From: Plantago ovata
Taxonomy: Eukaryota > Streptophyta > Magnoliopsida > Lamiales > Plantaginaceae
Assembly (NCBI GenBank): GCA_028274465.1
Contig: CM051458.1
Span: forward strand, 103,246,855 to 103,310,854
Direction: 5' to 3'
Length of the DNA stretch: 64,000 bases
Below, one piece after another: positions 1 through 11,387 of this stretch (its first letter is position 1; the number at the start of each line of letters is the position of its first letter). The notes beneath the pieces are model-generated. The model saw nothing but the letters and a program-made list of their open reading frames with translations, had not been told where the DNA came from and made no database searches. The translations under genes and the position numbers were made by a program.

Positions 1-3000
1 GCTATTTGGCCTTTCATCCTCTGTCAACATCGACTCACTCCAACAGGACATTCTTTCATCGTTGCATGCTCATCATGGAGTGATCAAGTGCGGAATGAGA
101 GCTACGGTATGCCTATATTATATAGATAGTGAAGTATTTGAGATGATTTTTTTGGCATAATTGTTTAAATTGTTTATTCTAGGTGTTGAAAGCACCTCAT
201 GGTGATTTATTAGCGTGCATGGAAATGGCAAAGGTATTTTTTTTCCTTCATAGTATTTCTCTATTTGTGAATTACTTCCTCCATTTTTTTAGTTACTTAC
301 TAAGGGACTGTTCATCGCGACCTTTGATCACGTATAACTTTTAAATTAAACTTTATCAATATAAATTAAAAGTTGATTATGAAAATATATTTCATTTAAT
401 TTCATAATATAATTTTATTATATTTTTCTCTAATGTAATTTAGGAGTTATACGTGGTCAAAGGTCGCGATGAATAGTTACCTTAGTAAGTTATTAATAAA
501 TTATTAATAAAATGGAGGTAGTAATAGTTATATACTTTATATATATAGCACTACTTTCGCCAAGTGTTGACTACTCAAGCAAGCTCTTTGTAGGTTGCTG
601 ATTTGATTGCTTTTGTGGCATCACCAAACTCCTTGCGTGAAAAGAATGATCCTGGAAATTTTATTGATACATTTGGATCTCAATGCCTCTTTGCTTTCAA
701 AGAGATTGGCTTACCAAGAACTATACTTCTGATTCGTGTGAGACTTCTTCTTCCCTTTTCCTGTCAAGGGTTCATCAGGATATATGTTTAGTCTTTAATT
801 GATGCTCGATGCTATCAACTGATGCGTAGGATTTAATAATAAACTCAGTCAGACCATATATGTTCAGGATTTACCGGCTGACAAGATAAGACAGCAACAG
901 CTGAAGAATATCTGCAAATCTAAGCTTGCTTCTAAATTTCCTGAGGACTGCAAGTTTTGTCTGGCTGATGACAAGAACGACATCGACCAGGTCAAATGGG
1001 TTCCTTCATCAAATTAAATAGGCCCTTTACACTTTCAATAAGAGATAGACTACTGATTTTTTGTGTACCTATCTATTATATTTGTCTTTTTTGTTTTTGA
1101 CGCTAACATGTATATTTTTTCCCTGTATGTTGGTCAGTTCATGCGGGTTTTCAATGAGAAAAAGCCTATATCACCTCATTGGAGAAATAAGCGATCTTAT
1201 GTCTTGGGTCAGAAGGTAAATATATTCAATTTGGCTGTTTGATTTTTATATTTCAAATTTCTACCTCTTATGTTATACGAAGTATTAATAATTATTTTGC
1301 TGAATTTGCTTCATGTTTTGGGCATGATAAAAATCCTCTCAAGAGTAGGAACTTTTAATCGTATTCCCATGTGATTGAGCTTTTATTTGAACTATGTATG
1401 AATTTCTGTATAATTCCATTTTGCCAACTTTTTTTATTATTGCCCCACATCTTTTATTCTGTTTGTTCTTATTATGCTTATGCTACTGTGGTACTTCACC
1501 CTCTGTCCCCTGATTTTTGATGATGTAGCTACAATGTTTCAGAAATCAAATACAAATTCTTAATTCTAACTTGCACAACAAGCTGGTAAAAGAACAAAAG
1601 TACCTCAGGCATCTTTCTATCATCCAGTCCTTAACCTTCCAAGTTCTCGAATCTTGTGCATTCCTATTTTCATGTCAACATGCCACCATTCATATATCAC
1701 AAACATTTGTATTAAATAGTACATTATTGGTCTGTTCTTGTTGAATGACCCTGTTTTAATCATAAATTAGATATCAACATATACAGTATGTGATTAAGTG
1801 AATGAATTTGCGCATTGTAAAATCTGTTAAAATGGCATGTATACTGGACTTGTTACATTATATGAGTCCTCATGGCTGAATTGTGTTGTAGCTTATAACT
1901 ATTCAGAATGGCATGGGTTTGGATATGTTATGTTGTTTGTGTTCTGATGTTTGACTATATTGAGAGATTGTTTCTTGAGTTACTGTCTGATTAATTTTTT
2001 GTTGATATGACTTTTCATTGGTATACTGCAGGTTCGTGTGGTTGCTGACAGTATCAGTTCAAGTAAATGCACTCTTCTTCTCACTGGCTATGTGCGTGCA
2101 CAAGGCCTTTCTGTGAATCAGTTGGTAACATCATCTTGCCTCTCATATTAATCTTTGCAACTAATAATCTGCACAGCACGTCAGAATCTAAATATTTCTG
2201 CATCAGGTACATCTTACTGGTGCGGGTGACTTCCAACTTTCCAAAATCGAACTTCTTAAGGACCCTTACACCCTGAAAGCTAGTAAAAGAGCGGATCTTA
2301 TGGATTACGAGGAAATAGAAAATGAAGAGGTACTGTTGTATCTGACCTAGCTGTGAGGTCTACATTAACAATTACAAACATAGTTTCATACAGGGACTCA
2401 ATCCATTCTTTCAGTTTCACTTGTGTAACTGTATGAGCTGAAAGGCTATTTTTCTGGATTGTAGTCTTAGGAAACCACCAGTATGCTCTACTTAATCGAC
2501 CCAAATATGACAAAAATATATCACGTAAATTGTTGAGAACATGTTAACAATTGTTACAATAACATGGGAAACTTGAAAAAAAAGGGGGGGGGGAGGTCTT
2601 GGCAGGGATGCAAAAGAAGTCAATGTTCCACTACTCTGTAATTAGAGCATGCTATCTTGTGTTTAAACATTCTTTGTTTAAAAACTATAGGATTGGGGTT
2701 ATCTTAACTTTGAAGCACTGAAGTTTAATTATACATCATAAACATTCGCACCAGAAAAAACGAACTATTCATTCAATAGTAAATAAAACTAAAATAGAAG
2801 TAATATAGCATGTAAATTGTTGAGAACATGTTAACAAGTATTACAATAACATGGGAAACTTGAAGGGGGAATGAGGTCTTGGTAGGGATGCAAAATTAGT
2901 AGAAGACAATGTTCCACACCTCCACTACTCTGAAATATATGACGTTTTAAGTTTTTTACTATTTGAAATTTCTCTCTTTTTATATTTTTGTTTCTGCCTG

Positions 3001-5325
3001 TGTATTGTAGGTTTTAATGACTCTCACCCCTGATCCACTTAAGCAAGAGCGTTTAGTAGTTGAAAATGTCCCTGATCCGTTGGCCGGAGAACAGGTATGC
3101 ATAATTACATTTAATCTTGTTAGATTATGATGGAAAAGATTTGCCGTTCTGATCGATTGAGGCTTTGCTAGGATAACTTATACAGTATAACCTTCAAAAA
3201 TTTGGGAGTCAATAATTTGTTGCCATAGTTTGTTTGAGTTACTGTGACATGTGTAATGGACTAATGTGTTGTGGCATCTTTTTCCAATATTGCAGACATG
3301 GCCCATGGAAGCTGAAATGGCTGAAGTAGATAAAGAGAAAAGGTTGAAGAAAAAAAGACATGTAAGTAGATTCGGAGGCCTATTTCCTTCTTGCATGTTT
3401 AGGTGTTTCAGCAGGCAATGTTGGGTCATGAACAAGCTTTTTAATGACCGTTTTATACATTTAAAATCTTATAGGTCTCAAGGATCACTGATGATTCCGA
3501 GATTGACTATTCTGATTCGAACAAGAAGGATGAAGATCATATGATGATGGATGCAGGTGATGACGAACAAGGCTCTGATTCGGATGATGACATTGAATCA
3601 ATTTCAGCCACGATGGTCAGTCTTTGCTACTTACTTTAGTGGAATCTAAGAATTAATGGAATTGTCTCAGAATTATATTTATATTCATCAGTACTCACAA
3701 GGTCTTTTCACATTGTCAATTTGATAACCGTGTGTATTTTTCTTGTTTTAGTTGTTTTCCTTCAGTATTCTATATCATTTTTTTTTTCCTTCAGGATAGT
3801 GAAAATCTAACAGAAGAGCAGATAGAGGAACAAATTCGCAAAATCAAAGAAGCACATGCTGATGATGAGGGTACCTGTTCAATACTCTCTTTTGTTATAT
3901 TTTCTCAGCTTCAGCTAATTGCATCTTTTATGAACCAGAATTTCCTGACGAAGTGGATACACCATTGCACATTGTGGCCCGAAAACGATTTGCCAAGTAC
4001 AGAGATGTGAAGTCGTTGAGAACCTCTTTATGGGACCCCAAAGTATGTTTATTATTATTGTTGTTGTTGTTGTTGTTGTTGCCATTACAATTTATTATTT
4101 AAAAAAACAATTAAACATATGTATGCTGCAGGACTCTCTGCCACCCGAGTACGGTAGGATCATGCCATTTGATAATTTCCGAAGAACAAAAAATCATGTC
4201 TTAGCAGAAGCACCCGCAATGAAGCAAGATTTAGAGGAGACTGCGCCAATAGGCTCATATGTGAGGCTTTATATTAAAGAAGTACCAGAAAGTGTTGCTT
4301 CCAAGCTATCCATGAGGAAGACCCGACCACTAATTGCTGTTGGTCTCTTGCCGAATGAGTCTAAAGTATCTGTCCTCCACTTCAGGTGATCTTCATACAT
4401 ATTGTCCTTAATTTATGATTCTGCCTTTTCTGTTTAAAATTATGACATTGATTTCTGACCCTATTCAATTATCTGAGCCCCAGAATTCGAAAGCATGATG
4501 CTTATACTGCGCCAATCAAGGCAAAAGAAGAACTCCTGTTTCATGTTGGCTTCCGGCAGATTGTATCAAGGTAAGGTGTCTCCATCACCTCACATTCAAT
4601 AATGTGCTTTTGTTGTATCCAGATCATAAATCTTATTGATTGCTTCTGAATTTTACAATGCAGGCCCATTTTTTCTACTGATGACGACAAATCTAATTTG
4701 CACAAGATGGAGAGGTTTCTTCATCCTGGACAGTTTTGTATAGCTTCGATTTATGCTCCAATCTCCTCTCCGTCCCTTCCCTTGATTGCCTTCAAGAGCC
4801 TCGGTGAAGATACCCCTCCTGTTATTGCCGCTGCTGGTACATTGATAAATGTAGACCCGGACAGAATTATTCTGAAGAAAATTGTCTTAACTGGGTAAGA
4901 ATCTAATTGTAAAATTGTATTTCCAGCCTTCACTGCATGCAGAAATGGTATTTCAGCTTACAATATGGTCCCTCTGTTTTTGCAGCTATCCACAGCGGGT
5001 ATCTAAATTGAAAGCTACAGTGCGGTTCATGTTCCATAATCCAGAGGACGTTCGATTTTTCAAGGTGAGGGAACTAATCAAGTCAGGGTTGGTGCTCCTT
5101 ATTATTTGCTCCTTATTAACGAATATATATCTTTTGTTGCAGAGTGTTGAAGTTGAGACAAAAGCTGGTCGCCGTGGTCGAATTAAGGAGCCGTTGGGCA
5201 CACATGGGGCAATGAAATGCATACTGAACGGAGCGCTTCAGCAGAACGACACAGTATGTATGAGTTTGTACAAGCGCACATACCCCAAGTGGCCCCCGCA
5301 ATGGTATCCGCTACAAGATGCTTAA
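1..5325 (+). CDS. TSR1: Pre-rRNA-processing protein TSR1 (3' part, 17 exons)
   Basis: Partial gene cut by the left window edge. TSR1 is a nucleolar/cytoplasmic 40S-subunit assembly factor related to the GTPase BMS1 but without GTPase activity (family knowledge). Exons that splice in one frame: 1-106, 183-233, 594-737, 868-990, 1138-1215, 2032-2124, 2207-2329, 3011-3094, 3296-3361, 3475-3615, 3795-3870, 3939-4042, 4132-4385, 4484-4570, 4664-4894, 4986-5064 and 5143-5325. Visible in the translation are an AARP2CN-like middle part, an acidic Asp/Ser-rich stretch (3475-3615), and a conserved C-terminal half ending with the YKRTYPKW motif, which matches the YKR-x-PKW end of known TSR1 proteins. 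The stop is at 5323-5325. All junctions are GT-AG and I saw no frame break. It converges on the UROD gene, with about 0.6 kb between stops. The exon 4 donor (GTCAAA) is weak, so that boundary is slightly uncertain. Confidence 0.93.
275..521. mobile_element. Stowaway-like MITE in a TSR1 intron
   Basis: An approximately 247-base palindromic element lies in the intron between the exons ending at 233 and starting at 594. The left end reads CTTCCTCCATTTTTTTAG and the right end, read on the minus strand, CTACCTCCATTTTATTA. Both are bordered by TA, the target duplication of Tc1/mariner-derived Stowaway elements. A longer internal inverted repeat (about 303-345 against 438-478, core TCGCGACCTTTG) makes the whole element foldable into one hairpin. 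It has no coding capacity. Confidence 0.75.
2518..2915. repeat. Direct repeat of about 110 bases inside a TSR1 intron
   Basis: Two copies, about 2518-2630 and 2806-2915, lie in the intron between 2329 and 3011. They share the blocks TTGTTGAGAACATGTTAACA, AACATGGGAAACTTGAA and GAGGTCTTGG and are separated by about 180 bases. The first copy contains an A-run followed by a G-run of about ten. Confidence 0.8.
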
Positions 5326-5942
5326 ACCTGACCATGAATCAAGGCACTAAGGAGCCTGTATCACACACGTTTTACAAGTTGAGTTCTTGTTAATGATGAT
5401 TGGGACTTGGGAGGTTTCTATGCCACATACTAATATATACTATACCGTTGATTTTCTGCCGAAAGGGATATCTGACCATTCCCGTAGCCTTTGTCAAATG
5501 CTTCAAGCCTGCTTATCCACATGCTCCATCTTTTAAATTCAAAATGAGTAAGTCTTGAAAGTCTTAATTTTCCTAAACAATAGATATACACTTTATGAAT
5601 TCTGGGACTTGTATGCGCAAGTTTCCAAGTTCATGCCTAGATGACATGCGCATGTTTCCAAGTTCATTATCGTTGCATCATGCTGGCATAAAACTGAAAT
5701 AGGAAGAGAAAATAGTGTATGATAGTAGATTCTTAATTAAATAGTAGTCAATATTTTCTCCTGAAATTACAAGTTCATATCGAATAGTCTAAAATAACTT
5801 ACATGCCTGGAAACGGCTACAATCACAAGAACAAATAGTTACAAACCTCTCAGCTTGAAGCTCTGCATCTAATACACATCCAGAACAGTCGCTAAAGAAT
5901 GACCAAACCACTGCTACAGACGATCCAGTCAGAAATTTGATT
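5326..5942. other. Convergent intergenic region, TSR1 and UROD 3' flanks
   Basis: This space between two convergent stop codons holds the 3' untranslated regions of both genes. There is a short internal repeat (CGCATGTTTCCAAGTTCAT at about 5647 resembles GCGCAAGTTTCCAAGTTCAT at about 5615). The duplicated unit that includes UROD begins inside the UROD 3' UTR at about 5892, because the similarity to the second copy (from about 13757) starts there. Confidence 0.6.
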
Positions 5943-8929
5943 CTAGTATCTAAGCCCTTTAGCAACCTCGAAGAAATGAGCAACGTTCTCTTCTGGTGTA
6001 CCCACAACAATCCCATGTCCAAGATTCAAAATATGCTTTCCCTTGCCAGCTTTTCTCACGGTATCCTTTATCCTGTCTGTTATAAACTCTTTTGAACCAA
6101 AAAGAACACCGGGATCCACATTACCTTGCACTGCCACGTTAGAACCTAATCGTCTCCTTCCTTCAGCCATATCGACCGTCCAGTCCAAGCTAACAACATC
6201 AACTCCCGTTAACGGTAGTCTCTCGATTAAGCCACCTGACCCACTAGCATATAGAATGAGTGGCAGTTCAGGGTGAGTGCGTTTTACAGTGTCTACTATT
6301 TGTTTCAAGTACGGGAGACTGAATTCTTCAAAGTCCACAGGGCTAAGTTCTGTTGCCCATGAGTCGAAAATTTGAACGGCTTGAGCTCCTTTGTCTGCTT
6401 GGTACTGGATGTATTTGGCCATGGAGGTTGCAAACTTTTGAAGTAGTGCATGGAGGACCTGTATTAAAAAATGAAATACTTACTGTTGCAGGGGCATAAA
6501 GATTGACTGTATTCCCTATGGTGTTCAACAAAATATCAATGCAGAAACCAGGGACAGGGGGTGTACGGTATAATGCATTAGCCATTCCTTTTTCTTATAA
6601 TCCAGGACACGAGAAACTTGACTGGTGTTTCACCGTCTCATTTGCTTCTCACAAGATTTGACCACTTCCGAACAAACATTAGCTTGGAAATATTTGCAAA
6701 TTAAGTTAAGTGGCCTCATCTGTCAGTTTATAACTACTCTGGTATTGACATCCATCAGGGAAGCTAGACACAACTTATTCTGAGTACATCAATTAGTAAC
6801 ACAAGGTTACCTTGGGCTCGGAGAAAGCCAATCTTTTTATCTTGGAGAAATGCTTCGAGGAACCGCCTTCTACAACATAAGAAGCGAGTGTAAAAGGAGC
6901 CCCAACAAAACCCAATACTGCTGCTTCATTGTTAACCTGAAAATAAAACATATGGTTTAACACAACAAATAGCATGAAGTGTGTGAAAAACAGAACACTA
7001 ATAGCAGATACATATGTTTGTCATGGACAACATCAGAGAGCTAACTGGCATATTAATTAACTTGACCAAACTAGAATACTGCTACAGATGATTAATACAG
7101 AGAGCAAGCAAAACACATAGTCACGTGTAATTGACCCAACCTCTTTCCGCAAGATCGTTAGAGCTTCCCCGACATAAGGAACAAACTCTTCAGGATTGAA
7201 TTCCTTTACTTTCTCCACATCAGCAGCTGCACGAATTGGGTCAAATATGATAGGGCCCTTGCCTTTCACGATGTCAAATGGTATGTTCATACCAGTTAAA
7301 GGGGTAAGAATATCAGAGAACAAGATGACCTGTAATAGAACAAAAGGATTCAGCCCAGGTAAACAAGAACATATCAATAATGAATGTATGTTTTTTACAA
7401 AAGTCACTAGAAAGCTTGAGATTAGATAATCGAAATAATAGCACAAAAAGAATGTGAACCTTTCACTTCACAAACCTTACCCCATCAGGTTTAAACACTT
7501 TCCATGGCTGAAGAGAGATTTCGACCACAAGATCTACATTTTCTGATCTTTCGCGGAAGGATGGATGTTTTTCACAAAGAGTTTGGTAACTCTGTAAAAG
7601 AAGCAAGAAAAGGCTTCAAGTTCAGTATTGTTTACTAAAAATGAAAACATAGTAGATAACTATTTGGCAAAGAAGTATACAAATTCAATACGCATAGACC
7701 TGCCTTCATGTACCTCCCAGCTTGCCGCATAAGCCAAACCGGGGGTCTGTCCACTTCTTTTCCTCTGGCGGCATTAAGCAACAGAGGTTCTGTAGCATTT
7801 ACAGTTTTTGGCTCTACAACAGCTCCTGTAAGAACATTCACATATGCTAAGCTTATTGTTAAGTGTGTATGAAGTACAAACTAATAGACATCTCTTATAT
7901 CCCGCAGTTTAGGCTGTGGAAATAATTGTATGATTGAAGCATATTCCGGCTAAATCATGAATCAGATAGTCAATGCATGAAAAATTTAGTAAGTGAAGGA
8001 AAATAAAGTAGATTCCAACACACTGAGATCGCTAAGAATTTCATTCATCAGTTCTAACAACTACAAATACACTTCAATCAATCATTCTATCATCAATCTC
8101 AGTTAAAATGTGAAAGTCACTCATCGACAACATACCAATTTCAATACAAGAAAATCCACAAAACCAAGAGATGGCCGAAATAGTGTAAAATAACATGAAC
8201 ATACGCCAAGCTTATTGTGCTAACTTAAAGCCGAAATTTTCACCGTAAGAGTATAATTTGTGGAAATAACTACAAGAATGCAAGCAGATTCTAGCTAAAT
8301 CATGCCCGAGAAAGAAAAAAAAAAAAAGAGAGAAGGAAACAAATGAAGTTCACGCCATCAGCATCATATTTCCTTCCGAAAATTTTAAGCATATAGCATT
8401 GCATAACAACTATCCAACACATTAACAGATTATCACTAAATCAACCTAATCATGAAGTCATATCTACTAATCTTCATGTAAGCTGTAACTTAACAACACA
8501 GCATTGAGCAATCCAGCAATTTATCATCACATTGAGCAGAAATGCTGAAATTAGTCCTAAACAACAAATCAAAATTCAATCAAATAGAATAAATCTAGCA
8601 ATGCATAACATTTCTACGCATTAACAGTTTTTCAACGAATCATGATATCATATGTGCTTATCTCTGTGGTAAGCTGTAATCGAACAAAATAACATCAATC
8701 GATCAACCTATCATCAATTTTCAGTAACTTGATAAAATCAGTCATCGGCGGCGAATCGAAATTCAATAGAAGGAGATCTCATAGACGAGGCGGAGAAAAT
8801 ACACAAGGAAGAGAGTGAGAGTAAGTACCCTCCGAGAGAGCAAGCGAATTTCGGTCTCTGATGGGAGGGAGAGGTGAAATTCAACTTGGCGGAGATTGAT
8901 GAGATTGAGCTGCTGTAAATGGAAGCCAT
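5943..8929 (-). CDS. Uroporphyrinogen decarboxylase, copy 1 (plastid)
   Basis: UROD decarboxylates the four acetate side chains of uroporphyrinogen III to give coproporphyrinogen III, feeding chlorophyll and heme synthesis in the plastid stroma. Exons on the minus strand: 8929-8829, 7825-7704, 7591-7481, 7329-7141, 6936-6811 and 6458-5943. Together they encode about 387 residues, the usual plant length. The N-terminus is Ser-rich and transit-peptide-like. Both family signatures are present: [13 protein letters not shown] and [22 protein letters not shown] (substrate-binding Asp) and NLGHGI (conserved His) are also intact. The intron after YMK starts with GC rather than GT. Oddity: exon 1 ends GGAGGGTAC where copy 2 has GGAGGTAC. 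The extra G puts exon 1 out of frame with exon 2 at any canonical donor. This is either a sequencing error or a defect that removes the transit peptide. Otherwise this is the more intact of the two copies. Confidence 0.9.
7631..7704 (-). other. GC-AG intron donor in UROD copy 1
   Basis: The coding sequence for GRYMK is followed directly by GCAGGTC, and the next exon resumes at 7591 with [12 protein letters not shown]. Using the GT three bases downstream would break the frame, so a GC donor at 7703-7702 is required. The same GCAGGTC donor is kept in copy 2 (15563-15562), so it predates the duplication. The span given here covers the last exon base and the start of the intron. Confidence 0.7.
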
Positions 8930-9323
8930 GCCGCTCCGCTGAAGCTTGAGTGTTCAAAATTGCAGTAGTGATTTTGTTATTCCATAGATGGACATGAACA
9001 AGGTTTAAGACGAAGAAGATAAGGGGGAAATCTGGTAAATCTAATCTGCTTCCAATCTTCCAAACCTCGAGTGGGTCCATTACTTTGTCCTTTTTAAATG
9101 GAACGAGAGCAAATTTTCTTTTTATTTATCTTATTTTTTCTTTTTTACTTCCAAATAAGTTAAAATACAAACTAATCGATTATCATATTTTATTGGATTT
9201 TAGACTAAATTGGTGTGGATTTGATTTTAAAATCATCCAAAATGCCTCATAATCATGGCACGTCCTTTTTTCTGGTCTTATTTAACCGATGTGGAATGTA
9301 AATATTACTTCCTTAGTTATTTA
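8930..9323. promoter_or_regulatory. 5' flank and probable promoter region of UROD copy 1
   Basis: About 0.4 kb upstream of the copy 1 start codon, similar to the copy 2 upstream flank at about 16827-17257. Shared blocks include CAAGGTTTAAG, GGGGGAAATCTGGTAAAT and CTCGAGTGGGTCCAT. Because the two copies diverge here, conserved blocks are candidate promoter or 5' UTR elements. I cannot assign a specific factor site. Confidence 0.4.
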
Positions 9324-9366
9324 CTAGAAATTACGTCACACGCTACGCGTGTGTAGCGTTTTCTAG
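9324..9366. repeat. Near-palindromic Helitron-type terminus with CTAG on both strands
   Basis: The 43-base block starts CTAGAAA and ends TTTTCTAG around the hairpin at 9337-9353. Both strands read hairpin, then nine bases, then CTAG, then T. It could serve as a 3' transposition end in either direction. Confidence 0.6.
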
Positions 9367-9427
9367 TATTATTGTGTTGTTTTTCCTAGTGTTGTTGGAC
9401 TCGGGGATGAATTCATATAATCTTTAC

Positions 9428-9473
9428 AAAAAGAAAGAGAAAAAAAAAGAAAAAAAAAAAAGAAAAGAAAGAA
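9428..9473 (+). repeat. Purine-rich low-complexity tract
   Basis: An A/G-only stretch of repeated AAAGA and poly-A. It makes an open frame of mostly Lys/Glu residues, which is not a gene. Confidence 0.8.
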
Positions 9474-10139
9474 GCTCAATTACTCGTTCAGCCTTGGAGG
9501 AAAAGAGTTCTAAATTTAAAGCCCTACATCATTCCCAAATTACTTCTCATGTCAACTAATATGAACTTGACAATTAACATCCAAATATCCAATCATTCCC
9601 TACTTCTTGATGGTTGAATGAGTACACATGCATGTTTTTCATCGCATTTAACGTTTCTTAGTATATAGAAAGCAAGCAATCAATATGTATATCAATTGCA
9701 CCGAGCTTATCCGTCGTGGTATTTATCTATCATTACAACAAATTGAGAGGATGTTCTACAGGTATATGAAATTATTAGTGGATATGGCTTCTAACAGGAT
9801 CAGGAACATACTTTGATCAGCCAAGTGCAGCTTTATCTGCTCATATATTGGAAACTGAATAACAACATGACTCATACCATCTAAAGCTGGCACAAGACCA
9901 TTGCACATCTAAAGAACATAAACACAAGAAAGAGCCATAAATATACAATTGTGTCTTGCCAACATACGTGCCTTTTGCTTCACCACCGCCATAAACAACA
10001 ATCTTTTGTTTTTGTTAGTAAGGGCCATTCTGTCACTCTGTCCTCTTCAAACCCGAAATCTGATGGAAAAAAAAAAAACAAAAACAAAAAACCTCTATAT
10101 GCATACCAAAAGTGAATCAATTTTTATAAATGGAAACAT

Positions 10140-10331
10140 TCATAAATCTAGAGGAAATGCCATTTCATAGATTGACATACCAAGTGTATTGAACTTTGAG
10201 GGTGAACAGTTACAAGCAACTGGTATTGCATCAATGGTTTTGAGCTGATCAAGAACTTGAGGATAGTTCAATATTACCACATCAACTTCTTTAAGCACGA
10301 ACACAAGTTTCTCGTGTTCTTCAATTCTCAC
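10140..10331 (-). pseudogene. Isoflavone reductase / PCBER-like (NmrA-type SDR) exon fragment
   Basis: The minus-strand translation contains HEKLVFVLKEVDVVI, then YPQVLDQLKTIDAI, then PSKFNTLG. This is the strand-order pattern of atypical SDRs of the phenylcoumaran benzylic ether reductase / isoflavone reductase / eugenol synthase group: the VDVVIS core, QLKIIDAIKEAGN, then FLPSEFG. Only this one exon-sized piece is present. The Rossmann GxTGxxG exon and the C-terminal substrate domain are absent, and the IKRF part before PSEFG is degraded. It lies inside the Helitron-like element and is best read as a captured fragment. The exact subfamily cannot be told. Confidence 0.6.
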
Positions 10332-11387
10332 CTACACGTACAACACGTAGTACTGTACACCACCAAGTTCACCAGCAAATATGAAATAACTCATTGTTGT
10401 GCATCATGACCATCCTGAGAGCAAGATTAATTATTAGTAATTCCTTCGGATCTTGTTCCTGGAATAGGTTGTATGACCCCAAGCGAAGAAAGTAAGAATG
10501 CGAAGAGAATATAAGAGACCAAATTACATATGACACAAGCGAAGAAAGTAATAATGACCAAGAGAATACATAAATACATGTCCCAAATCCATCAAGCATG
10601 GTGTCAAAACAATAGTATGAGTATACGAGTTATGAACATTCATTTAATCATAGAAGAACCGTGTGAACTCAGCCAGAACTATATATCAGGTAACAAGCCC
10701 AAATTGAGCATGAACATCCATCTAACAACCCAAATTATACGGAATGAAGATAACAGAGTGGCAAACAAAGATCAAACAACACCATTGAAAAAGCATATTA
10801 GCTGTTTAAAGTTGATCACTTGTTCCCTTGCTCTTTTCTCTCTTCTTCTTTCTCTATTTTCCTTTGAGCTACAAACCTGGGAGTTCATGGTCGCCACAAG
10901 TTGAATGAACTTTTAAAATTTGTTTTGTTGTGACATAGGTATCAAACTCAGATTTAATGTAGTGGAAGGATAAGTTTCAGATTGCTTGTAAGCATGAGTA
11001 ACATATTCAAGCACTGATGCTATGTCACAAAACTTATGATAAACGAGATTCAGCTCTTAAACGAGGCATCTCAAATTACAGTCTTATCAAATCAAAAATA
11101 GACACCTGAGAAAATCCATAAGCATGAACTGAAAATATTTGTCCAGCAGACTCTAAATAAAATAACAAAAAGCATAGAAGAATAATCAACATTTCCGGAA
11201 CTCCAACAAGTAAGAATTACCTTATAAATTATATTATGATTGCCAAGAAGAGATTCTTCCCAAGCATATGACAAGATCATCCATCTTTCCTGCTTGAATA
11301 ATCAACATTTCCGAATCAGAAACTAATATAGCTTAGGAATCTTCTGTATGCAATAGAAAGAAGGAGAAACATGATATATGTTACTTA

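Noticed and set aside
5326-5942. Possible overlapping antisense transcript between TSR1 and UROD
   Set aside because: The genes converge, but no polyadenylation or overlap can be shown from sequence alone.
8763-9080. 105-residue open frame upstream of and overlapping UROD exon 1
   Set aside because: It overlaps the UROD exon in another frame and has a hydrophobic, low-complexity composition; the copy 2 locus does not preserve it.
9374-9559. Lys/Glu-rich open frame
   Set aside because: It is generated by a purine tract and lies at the end of the Helitron-like element; not a gene.
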